Shown here: positions 1 to 9,046 of the stretch, one piece after another
Layout: every line of letters starts with the position of its first letter
Position numbering within the stretch: the first letter of the stretch is position 1
Assembly (NCBI GenBank): GCA_965236175.1
Contig: CBDEAT010000006.1
Span: 10,395 to 74,394 of the forward strand
Source of the DNA: Fontibacterium universale
GTDB lineage: Bacteria > Pseudomonadota > Alphaproteobacteria > Pelagibacterales > Pelagibacteraceae
DNA: 64,000 bases
Direction of reading: 5' to 3'
Notes under the pieces: model-generated
The model's database searches: none
Told to the model about the DNA's origin: nothing
The model's input: only the letters and a program-made list of their open reading frames with translations
Made by a program: the position numbers and the translations under genes

Positions 1-438
1 TGGAATGGTTTCTTTAAGATAAGTCATCTCATACTCCATCCCTGCACATCCTCCAGATTTTACAGAAACGCGCACACCTTTTACACCGCTCTCAGCGTTG
101 CTTAGAATTTCTTTAATACGCTTTGCAGCATTATCTACGTTTAAAGCCAGTTTTGCAACTTCCGACATTTTACTCTTATCCCACGGTGGATCCCAAACAA
201 TTCGCACCACCACTTCATCATAATGACCTAAACTTTCAACAGCTTTCCTAACATTATTAGGAATACTTTGAGCTTCAGGGCAATTTGGAGAAGTCAGCGT
301 CATGTCGATTTCGCAATTCTTATCCTTAAGCCTAACATCATAAATAAGACCTAACTCGTAAATATCAACTGGTATCTCAGGATCAAAGATAGTCTTTAAT
401 TTATCTTTTATTTCGTCAATTTTTTGTGAATTATCCAT
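1..438 (-). CDS. sufT: SufT (DUF59/MIP18) fused to SufA-type Fe-S carrier, 3' end outside window
   Basis: The reading frame opens at ATG 438 and stays open to the window edge (146 residues), so the C-terminus is missing. Residues 1-105 match the DUF59/MIP18 (SufT) family: an FDPEIPVDIYELGLIY segment, TSPNCPEAQ with Cys53 and WDPPW near residue 82. Without any stop, residues 101-146 continue as an A-type Fe-S carrier (SufA/IscA): DNAAKRIKEIL, then VKSGGCAGMEY with Cys131, the first of the three conserved cluster cysteines. SufT aids Fe-S protein maturation and SufA delivers clusters to targets. The start overlaps the sufU stop by 1 nt (TAATG), so it is the last visible gene of the operon. An internal ATG at 168 could also give a separate SufA. 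The domain calls are secure; whether a single fused protein is made is inference. Confidence 0.85.
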   Translation of the reverse strand, partial: MDNSQKIDEIKDKLKTIFDPEIPVDIYELGLIYDVRLKDKNCEIDMTLTSPNCPEAQSIPNNVRKAVESLGHYDEVVVRIVWDPPWDKSKMSEVAKLALNVDNAAKRIKEILSNAESGVKGVRVSVKSGGCAGMEYEMTYLKETIP

Positions 439-909
439 TAGTCAATTACTTCTGAGTTAATTGGTTTTTTTTCATCATCTAATGCAGCTCTTAAAGTATG
501 CCAAGATAAAGTTGCACATTTTACTCTCATTGGAAATCTACCAACTCCTGCAAGGGATGAAAATTTAATATGTTCATCTTCTGATAAGCCTACTTTTTTT
601 ATTTCTTGTCCTTCTTTAATCATTTTAAAAAATGCATTTAATAATTCTCGTAGCTTGTTTTTCTGTTTTTCCTTTAACAATCTCAGTCATGATAGATGAA
701 GATGCAACGGATATAGCGCAACCTGATCCTTCAAATGAAATGTCTTTTACTTTTTTCTCATTATCTAAACTTAAGTAGACGTGAATATTGTCTCCACATA
801 AAGGGTTATGCCCTTCTGCATCATGATTAAATTTATTACATTTGCCAAAGTTTCTAGGCTTTTTGCCGTGGTCTAATATCAAGTCTTGATAAAGTTCAGT
901 TAAATCCAT
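438..909 (-). CDS. sufU: SufU/IscU-like Fe-S scaffold protein, interrupted by a +1 frameshift near 651
   Basis: This is a scaffold or sulfur-acceptor protein of the NifU N-terminal family. The first part (909 to about 652) carries LYQDLILDHGKKPRNFG, Cys38 in NPLCGD and Cys64 in GSGCAIS. The second part (about 650 to 438) carries the third cysteine in VKCATLSW. In the first frame translation runs into a TAA after KQATRIIKCIF. Dropping one base (T on the plus strand at about 651) restores KQARELLNAFFKMI, which fits the family. The whole repaired protein is about 156 residues, normal for SufU. Its start overlaps the sufS stop by 1 nt. A consensus error or a real frameshift cannot be told apart from the sequence alone. 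Confidence 0.88.
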
Positions 910-2111
910 TATTTTAATTTGAATATTTTTTTACACTTTTTGATGCTCTCACATATGGCATCAATGTCTTGTTTGTTATTATAAACACCAAAAGACATTC
1001 TAAGAGATGATCCTATTTTCATCTTCTTATGAAGAATCTGACAACAATGATGACCTGCTCTTACTGCAATATCATCTTCATCGAAAACTGTTGAAGCATC
1101 ATGGGCATGAACACCTTTAATATTAAATGAGAATACACTTCCTTTATTTGAGGGAGTGCCTACGAATTCTATATCATTAAATTTGCTAATTTTATCTAAA
1201 GCATAGGACGCTAAACTTTGTTCGTGACTGATGATGTTTTTAATTTTTATATCTTTTACAAATTTAACTGCTTGTTTTAGGGCAACCACTTCTGCAGAAG
1301 CTAAAGATCCAGCTTCAAATTTACTAACACCCGATGCATAAGTTATATTTTTAGTATCAACATTTTGAATCATTCCACCTCCGCCAATGAATGGTTCAAA
1401 TTGTTCAATCCATTTATTTTTCATATATAAAATTCCAACACCTGTTGGTCCGTAAATTTTATGACTTGAGAATGCATAAAAATCGCAATCTAATTCTTTA
1501 AGATCTACATGACTGTGAGCAACTGCTTGTGTGCCATCAATACAAACCGGGATCTTTTTAGCTTTAGCAATTGAAATTACTTTTTTAATATCGGTTGTAA
1601 GTCCTGTAACATTAGATATGTGAATAACGCTAATAATTTTTGTTTTATTAGTAATGAGTGAAGTTAATTTATTAACCTCTACTTCTCCATCTTCATTGAT
1701 TGGAATAAATTTTATATTTACTTTTTTTTTTCTTAAAAAATGCCAAGGTACATAGTTTGAGTGATGCTCAGCCTCAGTTAATATGATCTCATCACCTTCT
1801 TTTAAAAATTTACCAAAGCAATGAGCTACTAAGTTTAATGATTCAGTTGAATTTTTAGTAAAAACAATCTCACCCTCTGTGCCATTAACAAATTCTTTAA
1901 TTGTCTCACGTGTGCTTTCAAAATCAGCAGTTGCTCTTGCTGCAAGGCCATAAACGGCTCTACCGATATTTGCATAATGATTTTTATAAAAATCTTCCAA
2001 TGCATCAATAACTTGTTTTGGTTTTTGTGCTGAATTTGCAGTATCAAAATAGATTAAATTTTTATTCGATTTAAATATTGGAAATTGACTTTTGATGTCC
2101 TTTAAATTCAT
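909..2111 (-). CDS. sufS: SufS cysteine desulfurase (class II)
   Basis: This PLP enzyme takes sulfur from L-cysteine, leaving alanine, and feeds persulfide to the SUF scaffold. It is 400 residues, typical for SufS. Visible motifs are the AEHHSNYVPW histidine region (residues 114-123), the PLP lysine at about Lys218 in AFSSHKIYGPTG, and the class II catalytic loop RAGHHCCQ with cysteines near 356-357. The start overlaps the sufD stop by 4 nt, so translation is probably coupled. The next gene, sufU, is its expected sulfur acceptor. A second, class I desulfurase sits at the head of the same operon (5538-6650). Confidence 0.95.
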   Translation of the reverse strand: MNLKDIKSQFPIFKSNKNLIYFDTANSAQKPKQVIDALEDFYKNHYANIGRAVYGLAARATADFESTRETIKEFVNGTEGEIVFTKNSTESLNLVAHCFGKFLKEGDEIILTEAEHHSNYVPWHFLRKKKVNIKFIPINEDGEVEVNKLTSLITNKTKIISVIHISNVTGLTTDIKKVISIAKAKKIPVCIDGTQAVAHSHVDLKELDCDFYAFSSHKIYGPTGVGILYMKNKWIEQFEPFIGGGGMIQNVDTKNITYASGVSKFEAGSLASAEVVALKQAVKFVKDIKIKNIISHEQSLASYALDKISKFNDIEFVGTPSNKGSVFSFNIKGVHAHDASTVFDEDDIAVRAGHHCCQILHKKMKIGSSLRMSFGVYNNKQDIDAICESIKKCKKIFKLK

Positions 2112-3331
2112 GACAACATATCTTCAGTTTTTTTAAGGAAATAATTCTTAAAATTTTCATCAGAAATCTTTTCAATCACTTCAGATAAGAAACCTTGAAC
2201 GATTAATCTTTTGGCTTGAACTTCTGGAATACCTCTTGCCATTAAATAAAATAACTCATCTTTATTTAATGATGTAGATGATGAACCGTGGCTACATTTT
2301 ACATCATCTGCGTATATTTCAAGTTCTGGCTTTGAATGAAACGTACACTGATCAGATAACAGAACGCTCTTAATTAACTGATAACCATTCGTCTTTTGAG
2401 CTATTTGATCGACAAATATTTTACCCTGATAAACGCCTTTGGCAGTTCCATCGATAATACTTTTTGAAAACTGATAGCTCTGTGTATTTTCAGCTAAGTG
2501 ATTAATTTTAACTTTAATTTCATGATCTTCGTTATTTTTTAAGAACTGTGTGTAATACAAATAACATTCTGACAAAGATTCATTTAAATTGATCTCAACT
2601 TCATCTCTGATTGTTTTAACTATATTTGAAAATATAAAACTTTCATAATTAGCACTTGCTGCAATATTAACTTTCTTAAATCTATAAATGCAATTTTCAG
2701 TATTATTGGAATTAAGAATATAATTTTTAATATGGGAATTTTGTTCAACATCAATATTTGTATTGATGCTAATAAATGTTTTTTTATTTTCATTTGTAAA
2801 TTTTTCAAAGACTGATGCTTTTGAATTTTTATTTATCAAAATATAATTTTTTTGATGTAATTGCTTTTGATCAATTTTTGAATTGTATTGATGATAAATA
2901 ATAATCGGTAAATCTAAATTATCTTTAATTTCTAAATAAAAACCTGCTGTTGCAAGTGCGTTATTTGCAGCAACGAGTGGATTTTTTTTATTACTAAATA
3001 ATTTTGATAAATGCTTATTATTTTTTTTATAATATTCATCAATTGTCGTAATAATTAATTTATCTTTATCTTTTCCAACAAAGTCTGTTTTTTGAACTAA
3101 TCCGTTTACTATAATAATTTTATTATGTTTAAAGTTTTCAAAAACTTTTTCATTAATAGTTTCATTATTAGTTTTATAAACTTCAAGTTGTTTATTATTT
3201 TCTAAAAAATAATTTAGTTGAGATTGTTTCCAATCTTCATCTTTTCTAGTTGGATAACCGTGCTTATTAAAAAGATTTAAACTAAGTGTTCTTAGTTCAT
3301 TTACCTCTTTAATATCAGTAATAGTATTCAT
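2108..3331 (-). CDS. sufD: SufD, SufBCD complex subunit
   Basis: SufD pairs with SufB on the SufC ATPase dimer in the cytosolic Fe-S assembly complex. The protein is 407 residues. The C-terminal beta-helix part is clear: KSVLLSDQCTFHSKPELEIYADDVKCSHGSS, followed by ELFYLMARGIP and a C-terminal helix ending FLSEVIEKI. The N-terminal third is divergent and very rich in Asn, Lys and Ile, as in other A+T-rich genes here. It lies 5 nt after the sufC stop and overlaps sufS by 4 nt, in the usual sufB-C-D-S order. Confidence 0.93.
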   Translation of the reverse strand: MNTITDIKEVNELRTLSLNLFNKHGYPTRKDEDWKQSQLNYFLENNKQLEVYKTNNETINEKVFENFKHNKIIIVNGLVQKTDFVGKDKDKLIITTIDEYYKKNNKHLSKLFSNKKNPLVAANNALATAGFYLEIKDNLDLPIIIYHQYNSKIDQKQLHQKNYILINKNSKASVFEKFTNENKKTFISINTNIDVEQNSHIKNYILNSNNTENCIYRFKKVNIAASANYESFIFSNIVKTIRDEVEINLNESLSECYLYYTQFLKNNEDHEIKVKINHLAENTQSYQFSKSIIDGTAKGVYQGKIFVDQIAQKTNGYQLIKSVLLSDQCTFHSKPELEIYADDVKCSHGSSSTSLNKDELFYLMARGIPEVQAKRLIVQGFLSEVIEKISDENFKNYFLKKTEDMLS

Positions 3332-3336
3332 GTTGG

Positions 3337-4081
3337 TTAGATTGCTTTTTGAAATTCCTTGTAGCCAATCTTATCGAGTTCTTGTGCAAGCTTAGAACAA
3401 CCCGTTTTAACAATAGTTCCATTCACCATAACGTGCACGAAATCTGGTTTGATATAATCTAATAATCTTTGATAGTGGGTAATGATTAAGAAAGATCTAT
3501 TTGGTGATCTTAAAGCGTTTACTCCATCTGCAACTATTTTAAGAGCATCAATGTCTAATCCTGAATCTGTTTCATCTAAAATTGCAAGATCTGGTTCTAG
3601 TAGTGACATTTGTAAAACTTCATTACGTTTTTTCTCTCCTCCAGAAAAACCAACGTTTAAAGCTCTGCCTAATTGTTCATCTTTAATGCCAAGTTTTTTA
3701 GCGTGTTGTTTAACTAAGAGATAAAAATTCAACTACATCTACTTCTTTTTGACCTTTTGCTTTTTTAACTGCATTCAGAGATGTTTTTAAAAAATTATTC
3801 ATAAACACCCCTGGAATTTCAATTGGGTATTGGAATGCTAAAAATATTCCCTTCTGTGCTCTTTCATCAGCCTCAAGATCGATAATGTTTTCATTCTTAA
3901 ACATAATCTTTCCATCAACTTCATAGCCATCTTTGCCAGCTAATACGTATGAAAGTGTGCTTTTTCCTGATCCGTTCGGTCCCATAATGGCGTGAACTTC
4001 GCCTTTACCAATCTTAAGATTAAAATCTTTTAAGATTTTTTTATCACCTACGCTTACATTTAATTTTTCAATACTTAACAT
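3337..4081 (-). CDS. sufC: SufC, ABC-type ATPase of the SufBCD complex, +1 frameshift near 3715
   Basis: This is the ATPase that drives SufBCD. The first frame (4081 to about 3716) holds Walker A MGPNGSGKST and the Q-loop FQYPIEIPGV. The second (about 3714 to 3337) holds the signature FSGGEKKR, Walker B DLAILDETDSGLD and the H-switch IITHYQ. The first frame ends in TAA after VVEFLSLS. Removing one base (T on the plus strand, about 3715) joins VVEFLS directly to LVKQHAKKLGIK. The joined protein is about 247 residues, normal for SufC. The start codon overlaps the sufB stop (TAATG). SufC is normally indispensable, so loss by mutation is unlikely; an inserted-base error or recoding are the options. 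Confidence 0.9.
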
Positions 4082-5523
4082 TAACCAACGCTCCCTTCTA
4101 AGCTGATGCTAACTAATTTTTGTGCTTCTACGGCAAATTCCATAGGAAGCTGTTGTAGTACTTCTTTACAAAAACCGTTTACGATTAAACTTACGGCTTC
4201 TTCTTGATTTAAACCTCTTTGCTTACAGTAAAATAATTGCTCTTCACTAATTTTAGATGTGGTTGCCTCATGTTCTGTTGTTGATGTTGAATTTTTATTA
4301 TCAATGTATGGAACTGTGTGAGCGCCACATAAATTTCCAACTAACAATGAATCGCACTGAGTATAATTTTTAGCATTACTTGCTTTTGAATGAATACTTA
4401 CAAGGCCTCTATAAGTATTATCCGCATGACCTGCAGAAATTCCCTTTGAAATAATTCTACTCTTTGTGTTTTTACCAAGGTGAATCATCTTAGTTCCTGT
4501 GTCTGCTTTTTGGTAATTATTTGTAATTGCAATTGAATAAAATTCGCCAGATGAATTATCGCCTTGTAAAATACAGCTTGGATATTTCCAAGTAATCGCT
4601 GAACCTGTTTCAACTTGTGTCCAAGAAATTTTAGAATTTTTCCCCTTACAAATTCCACGTTTTGTTACAAAGTTATAAATTCCACCTTTTCCTTCTTTAT
4701 CTCCAGGATACCAGTTTTGAACTGTTGAATATTTAATCTCAGCATCATCAAGTGCGATTAGTTCAACATTTGCAGCATGAAGTTGATGCTCATCTCTCAT
4801 CGGTGCAGTGCAGCCTTCTAAATAACTTACGTAACTTCCTTTATCTGCAATAATTAAAGTTCTTTCAAACTGACCTGTGTTTGATGCATTAATTCTAAAA
4901 TATGTAGAAAGTTCCATTGGGCATCTAACGCCTTCTGGAATGTAAACAAATGAACCATCTGTAAATACTGCAGAATTTAAAGTTGCAAAGTAATGATCTG
5001 TTAAAGGAATAACTGAACCTAAATATTTTTTAACTAAGTCTGGATGTTTTTGTACTGCTTCAGAAATTGAACAGAAAATAACTCCAATATCTTCTAATTT
5101 CTTTTTAAAAGTTGTTGCAACAGAAACAGAGTCAAATACAGCATCAACTGCAACTCCAGCTAATCTTTTTTGTTCATTAAGTGGGATGCCTAATTTTTCA
5201 TAAGTTTTTTTAATTTCAGGATCAATTTCATCTAATGACTTTGGTCCTTCCTTAAAACCTTTTGGCGCTGAGTAATAATATAAAGCCTGATAATCAATTT
5301 TAGGATACTGGGGTTTTTGCCAGTTTGGTTCGGTCATTGATTGTAATCTCTCAAATGCTTTTAATCTCCACTCAAGCAACCACTGCGGCTCTTTCTTTTG
5401 TTTAGAAATAAATTCAATAACTTCTTTATTAAGACCCTTTGGTGCTCTTACAGATTCAACATCAGTTACAAATCCATAAGCATAGTCCTGCTTAATTTGT
5501 TCTTGGATTAGATTATCTGACAT
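4081..5523 (-). CDS. sufB: SufB, Fe-S assembly scaffold subunit
   Basis: SufB is the scaffold subunit on which the SUF system builds clusters. It is 480 residues, typical for the long SufB form. Recognisable stretches are FVYIPEGVRCPMELSTYFRI, LIIADKGSYVSYLEGC, NWYPGDKEGKGGIYNFVTKRG and the C-terminal DSLLVGNLCGAHTVPYI followed by EHEATTSKISEEQLFY. The conserved C-terminal cysteine (NLCGAH) and glutamate (EHEAT) are present. It starts 14 nt after the end of iscS and its stop overlaps the sufC start by 1 nt. Confidence 0.97.
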   Translation of the reverse strand: MSDNLIQEQIKQDYAYGFVTDVESVRAPKGLNKEVIEFISKQKKEPQWLLEWRLKAFERLQSMTEPNWQKPQYPKIDYQALYYYSAPKGFKEGPKSLDEIDPEIKKTYEKLGIPLNEQKRLAGVAVDAVFDSVSVATTFKKKLEDIGVIFCSISEAVQKHPDLVKKYLGSVIPLTDHYFATLNSAVFTDGSFVYIPEGVRCPMELSTYFRINASNTGQFERTLIIADKGSYVSYLEGCTAPMRDEHQLHAANVELIALDDAEIKYSTVQNWYPGDKEGKGGIYNFVTKRGICKGKNSKISWTQVETGSAITWKYPSCILQGDNSSGEFYSIAITNNYQKADTGTKMIHLGKNTKSRIISKGISAGHADNTYRGLVSIHSKASNAKNYTQCDSLLVGNLCGAHTVPYIDNKNSTSTTEHEATTSKISEEQLFYCKQRGLNQEEAVSLIVNGFCKEVLQQLPMEFAVEAQKLVSISLEGSVG

Positions 5524-5537
5524 TTAAAGCTCCATTT

Positions 5538-6650
5538 TTAAAACAATCTGATCTTCCAAACATTAAAGAAAGTCTCAATTTGCTCTTTTGTTGAATCCCA
5601 ACCTAAGCTCACTCGGATAGCTGAATGAATATATTTATCATCTACTTTCATTGCTTTTAAAACATGAGAAGGCTCAACTTTTCCAGATGAACAAGCAGCA
5701 CCTGAACTTACACAAATTCCTTTTTGATCAAGGGCGATCACTTGATTTTCACTCGTCATTGAAGGATAAGCAAAATAACAAGTGTTTCCTAATCTATCAG
5801 TGTCTTCACCAAAAATTTTAATTTCATTGGATAATTTTTTTAAATTTGTCTCTAATAAATCTCTATTATTTTTAATTTCAGAATTGCAAATTTTAGTTAA
5901 ATTTTTAACTTCATTAATAGCTTCACCAAAGCCAACAATTCCTAAAAAGTTTTCTGTACCAGATCTTAAATTCTTCTCTTGGCCTCCGCCTATAATTTCA
6001 GGAGCGATATTGTTTCTCAAATTAATTAATAAAGCGCCAATTCCTGTTGGTCCGCCAATTTTATGTGATGAAATTGAAAACAAATCTACATCAAGACTAT
6101 CTAAATCAATTTCAATTTTTCCAAGGCTTTGAACACCATCACAATGAATAATACCTTTATATTTTTTAACAATTTTTGATATTTCTGTGATTGGGTGAAT
6201 AATTCCAGACTCATTGTTAGCAAACATAATGCTAACTAAAAATGGAGTTGTTTGCTTTGATAGCGCTTCTTCAATTTCTTTTAAATTAACTGTGCCGTTT
6301 GAATTTGTTTTAAAGAATTTCTTTTCTATTTCTAAACTTTTAACAACATCAATGACTGAAGCATGCTCTGTTTCAAGCGAATAAATGGTTTTAATATTAT
6401 TTTTTTTAATAAATCCTTTAATTGCCAAATTATTAGATTCTGTAGCTCCACTTGTAAAAATAAGATCATAATTTTTTGCTTTTAAAGTAGATAAAATATT
6501 TCTTCTTGCTTCTTCGACAATTTTTTTAGAATTTCTTCCAATTTTATGAACTGATGAAGGATTTCCAAATTCTTCAAATTTTAAACTTTGAATTTTTTTA
6601 ATTACATTTTTATGTAATGGAGCTGTAGCGTTATAATCAAAATAAATCAT
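5538..6650 (-). CDS. iscS: Cysteine desulfurase, class I (IscS/NifS-like)
   Basis: This 370-residue PLP enzyme has the class I NifS/IscS layout: IYFDYNATAP at the N-terminus, TSGATESNN (residues 66-74), the PLP lysine at Lys197 in SISSHKIGGPTG, GGGQEKNLRSGTEN, and the catalytic loop with Cys321 in SSGAACSSGKVEPSH. It supplies sulfur for Fe-S clusters and possibly for tRNA thiolation. It overlaps the Rrf2 regulator by 4 nt and precedes sufB. A class II SufS is encoded 3.4 kb further along the same operon, so the unit carries two desulfurases, as in several alphaproteobacteria. Confidence 0.92.
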   Translation of the reverse strand: MIYFDYNATAPLHKNVIKKIQSLKFEEFGNPSSVHKIGRNSKKIVEEARRNILSTLKAKNYDLIFTSGATESNNLAIKGFIKKNNIKTIYSLETEHASVIDVVKSLEIEKKFFKTNSNGTVNLKEIEEALSKQTTPFLVSIMFANNESGIIHPITEISKIVKKYKGIIHCDGVQSLGKIEIDLDSLDVDLFSISSHKIGGPTGIGALLINLRNNIAPEIIGGGQEKNLRSGTENFLGIVGFGEAINEVKNLTKICNSEIKNNRDLLETNLKKLSNEIKIFGEDTDRLGNTCYFAYPSMTSENQVIALDQKGICVSSGAACSSGKVEPSHVLKAMKVDDKYIHSAIRVSLGWDSTKEQIETFFNVWKIRLF

Positions 6651-7117
6651 CTATTCATTCCTTGTGATTGATTTATTGAGTTTTCAAATGGAATATTTCT
6701 TGGAATTTTATTCTCTAGAACATCTAGTAAAGTTACAGATGTAAAATAATTATTAATATGTTTTGATAGACCATCCCAAAGATTGTGCGTAACGCATTTA
6801 GTTGTTTTGCCTGTGCAGCCTTTTTTTGATTTCAATTTGCATTTTGTAGTTTTAATATCTTCATTCACTGCCTCAATAACTGAAGATAGATAAATTTTAT
6901 TTGGATCTCTTGAAAGTTTGTAGCCCCCAAGATTTCCTCTAACACTTGTTACTAAATCTTTCTTTTTTAACTTTAAAAATAACTGCTCTAGAAAAGAAAG
7001 GGAAATGCCCTGTCTCATAGAGATATCGTTAAGACTAACTGGTTTTTGCTGCTTATTAAAAGTAGCAAGGTCAGCCATCGCCATTACAGCGTATCTACCT
7101 TTTGCTGTTAGTTTCAT
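6647..7117 (-). CDS. iscR: Rrf2-family Fe-S responsive regulator (IscR-like)
   Basis: The 156-residue protein starts MKLTAKGRYAVMAMADLA, the usual Rrf2 winged-helix opening, followed by a recognition helix (QGISLSFLEQLFLKLKK) and the wing (VTSVRGNLGGYKLSR). Three cysteines and a histidine, arranged C-x7-C-x6-C-x2-H between about residues 90 and 110, match the Fe-S binding region of IscR, though with wider spacing than the E. coli C-x5-C-x5-C-x2-H. It is the first gene of the SUF operon and overlaps iscS by 4 nt. The promoter just upstream carries an IscR-like half-site, so it probably represses its own operon when clusters are plentiful. The family call is secure; the exact ortholog name is an inference. 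Confidence 0.85.
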   Translation of the reverse strand: MKLTAKGRYAVMAMADLATFNKQQKPVSLNDISMRQGISLSFLEQLFLKLKKKDLVTSVRGNLGGYKLSRDPNKIYLSSVIEAVNEDIKTTKCKLKSKKGCTGKTTKCVTHNLWDGLSKHINNYFTSVTLLDVLENKIPRNIPFENSINQSQGMNR

Positions 7118-7143
7118 TGTAAATTAATGATTAATTTTCAATA

Positions 7144-7172
7144 AATTTAGCTATTCCTACTAATTTAGTCAA
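7144..7172 (-). promoter_or_regulatory. SUF operon promoter overlapping an IscR-like box
   Basis: Read on the minus strand, TTGACT (7172-7167) and TAAATT (7149-7144) form a -35/-10 pair with a 17-nt spacer, placing the transcript start about 20 nt before the iscR ATG. The -35 lies inside a sequence reading GTTGACTAAATTAGTAGG, which fits the left half and centre of the E. coli type 1 IscR consensus (GACTRWWWYAGT) almost perfectly; the right half is poor. Overlap of operator and -35 suggests repression by the operon's own regulator. Confidence 0.6.
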
Positions 7173-7249
7173 CTTTAAAAAAAAACCAAAACTCAATTGC
7201 TTTTATGGTATAAGAGCCGCTTGTTAAAATAACAATTCTTCAAAATTCA

Positions 7250-7906
7250 ATGAGCATAGTTAATCCAGCAGGAACTTTTATTAATGGACCAGACGGAAAA
7301 CTAGAAGCTAAATACGTTCAAGGAAAAAGTTCAACAGCGCCAACTGTACTAATTCTTCATCCACATCCAGAGTACGGTGGAACTATGAATAACAAAGTAG
7401 TCTACAATGCATTTCATACATTTCTTAAAAATGGATTTTCAGTTTGTCGTTTTAATTTTAGAGGCGTTGGCAAGAGTGAAGGTAAATTTGATAACGGTCA
7501 GGGAGAATTATCAGATGCCGCAGCGGTTTTAGATTGGATACAAAGACAAAATCCTAATACTAATGAAAGCTGGATTGTTGGTTTTTCATTTGGATCTTTG
7601 ATCTGTATGCAATTACTAATGAGAAGACCAGAAATTTATAGATTTATAGCTATTTGCCCACAGCCAAATATTTATGATTTTAATTTTTTAGCACCCTGTC
7701 CTTCTTCAGGTATGGTTTTATATGCATCGAATGATCAACTAGTTCCACAAGATGCAACAAAAACTTTAGAAACTAAACTTAAAAATCAAAAAAGTATTAA
7801 TGTAGATTTTGTTAAAATTGAAGGCGCAAATCATTTCTTTGCTGGAAAAGATAAAGAATTTAATGGCTCGATAGAAAAGTATATTAAAAAAGAATCTAGA
7901 TTTTAA
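7250..7906 (+). CDS. Alpha/beta hydrolase, COG2945-like
   Basis: This 218-residue serine hydrolase is of the small alpha/beta type common in alphaproteobacteria. The oxyanion/HPHP-type motif LILHPHPEYGG (about residues 44-54), the nucleophile elbow GFSFGS, an acidic residue in YASNDQLVP and a late histidine in EGANHFF supply the catalytic triad. There is no signal peptide. It is divergent from iscR, with 132 nt between them, and convergent with anmK, with which it overlaps by 4 nt. The substrate is unknown. Confidence 0.85.
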   Translation: MSIVNPAGTFINGPDGKLEAKYVQGKSSTAPTVLILHPHPEYGGTMNNKVVYNAFHTFLKNGFSVCRFNFRGVGKSEGKFDNGQGELSDAAAVLDWIQRQNPNTNESWIVGFSFGSLICMQLLMRRPEIYRFIAICPQPNIYDFNFLAPCPSSGMVLYASNDQLVPQDATKTLETKLKNQKSINVDFVKIEGANHFFAGKDKEFNGSIEKYIKKESRF

Positions 7907-8997
7907 TTAGAATAAACAATCCCACCTGTAACCGCCTTACTCACACCCGTTGTTGTTGGTAGTGATAAATGTTTTTTCTCTAAACTTCTTATTGCAAGAT
8001 AAGCAAAGGCTTGTGACTCAATAAAATCTCCAGCAAGTTTATATTGATCAATGGACTCAACGCTAACATTTAAAATTTTTGATAAAAATCTAATTAAAGT
8101 TTTATTCTTTCTGCCTCCTCCAGCTAATATAATTTTATCCTTTTTTTCTTTAATATTTTTTACAAAATTTGCTATTAAATTTGCAGTAACGCTTACAAGG
8201 GTTGCGGCACCATCTTCTAATTTAAGGCCTCTAAATTGAGCAATGTTAAAATCAGTAATGTCTAATGATTTTTTTTTATCGTGATAGCTATAATGATTTA
8301 AAAAATCCTCTTGCATTAATGAGTTTACTTCACCTTTTCCTGAAATATTTCCTTCCCTATCAAATTCTAGGTCTTTGGAGTTTAATCTAATCCATTGGTC
8401 TAATAAGCAATTGCCTGGACCAATATCATTGGAATGAATTACTGAATTTTCAAAATAACTACCATTAGCAATACCTCCAATATTAATAATCACCCCGTTA
8501 TTTATTAAGTTTAAATTTTTTAAAATTTGTCCGTGGTAAAGAGTAACTAAGGGTGCGCCCTGTCCTTTGTTTTGAATATCGTTATCTCTAAAATTAAAAA
8601 CAACTTTAGTTTTTAATAACTGCGCCATCAACTCAGGATTACCTAATTGAAATGTGAACCCCTGCTCAGGTTTGTGAATTAAAGTGTGACCGTGGTAACC
8701 AATTAAATCTAGTTTAACTGCTGAATTATTCTTTAAGAATTCTTTAATTGCTTCCACATGCAGTAGAGTAATCTTTCTAGATAAGTCATTAATAAGGGGC
8801 TTTTTTGATGTTAAGTCGTCTTTTTGCAAAACTTCTTTTCTAATATTAATTAATTCTTTTTTAAATTCTGAACTGTATTGATAAAAAAAATTATCGACAA
8901 TTGAAGTGTCGCTTTCTCCATCGGAATTTATAATGGAAAGATCAATTCCATCCATGGAAGTGCCACTCATGGTTCCTAAAGAAATGTATTTACTCAT
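7903..8997 (-). CDS. anmK: Anhydro-N-acetylmuramic acid kinase AnmK
   Basis: AnmK phosphorylates and opens 1,6-anhydro-MurNAc released during murein turnover, giving MurNAc-6-phosphate. The 364-residue protein has the family's N-terminal phosphate loop SLGTMSGTSMDGIDLS, the central GYHGHTLIHKPEQGFTFQLGNPELMA, NIGGIANGSYF, DIGPGNCLLDQW and the C-terminal LAGGGRKN. Length and motif order are normal. It diverges from tyrS across a 49-nt gap, a pairing I have seen in other alphaproteobacteria. Confidence 0.95.
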   Translation of the reverse strand: MSKYISLGTMSGTSMDGIDLSIINSDGESDTSIVDNFFYQYSSEFKKELINIRKEVLQKDDLTSKKPLINDLSRKITLLHVEAIKEFLKNNSAVKLDLIGYHGHTLIHKPEQGFTFQLGNPELMAQLLKTKVVFNFRDNDIQNKGQGAPLVTLYHGQILKNLNLINNGVIINIGGIANGSYFENSVIHSNDIGPGNCLLDQWIRLNSKDLEFDREGNISGKGEVNSLMQEDFLNHYSYHDKKKSLDITDFNIAQFRGLKLEDGAATLVSVTANLIANFVKNIKEKKDKIILAGGGRKNKTLIRFLSKILNVSVESIDQYKLAGDFIESQAFAYLAIRSLEKKHLSLPTTTGVSKAVTGGIVYSN

Positions 8998-9046
8998 TTT
9001 ATATAGATTTAATATTATTTAATTTTGTATAATACTATCTTATTGA

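Noticed and set aside
3482..3724. Plus-strand open frame of 80 codons opposite sufC
   Set aside because: It is antisense to conserved SufC motifs, has no family match and no ribosome-binding site; it is a shadow frame.
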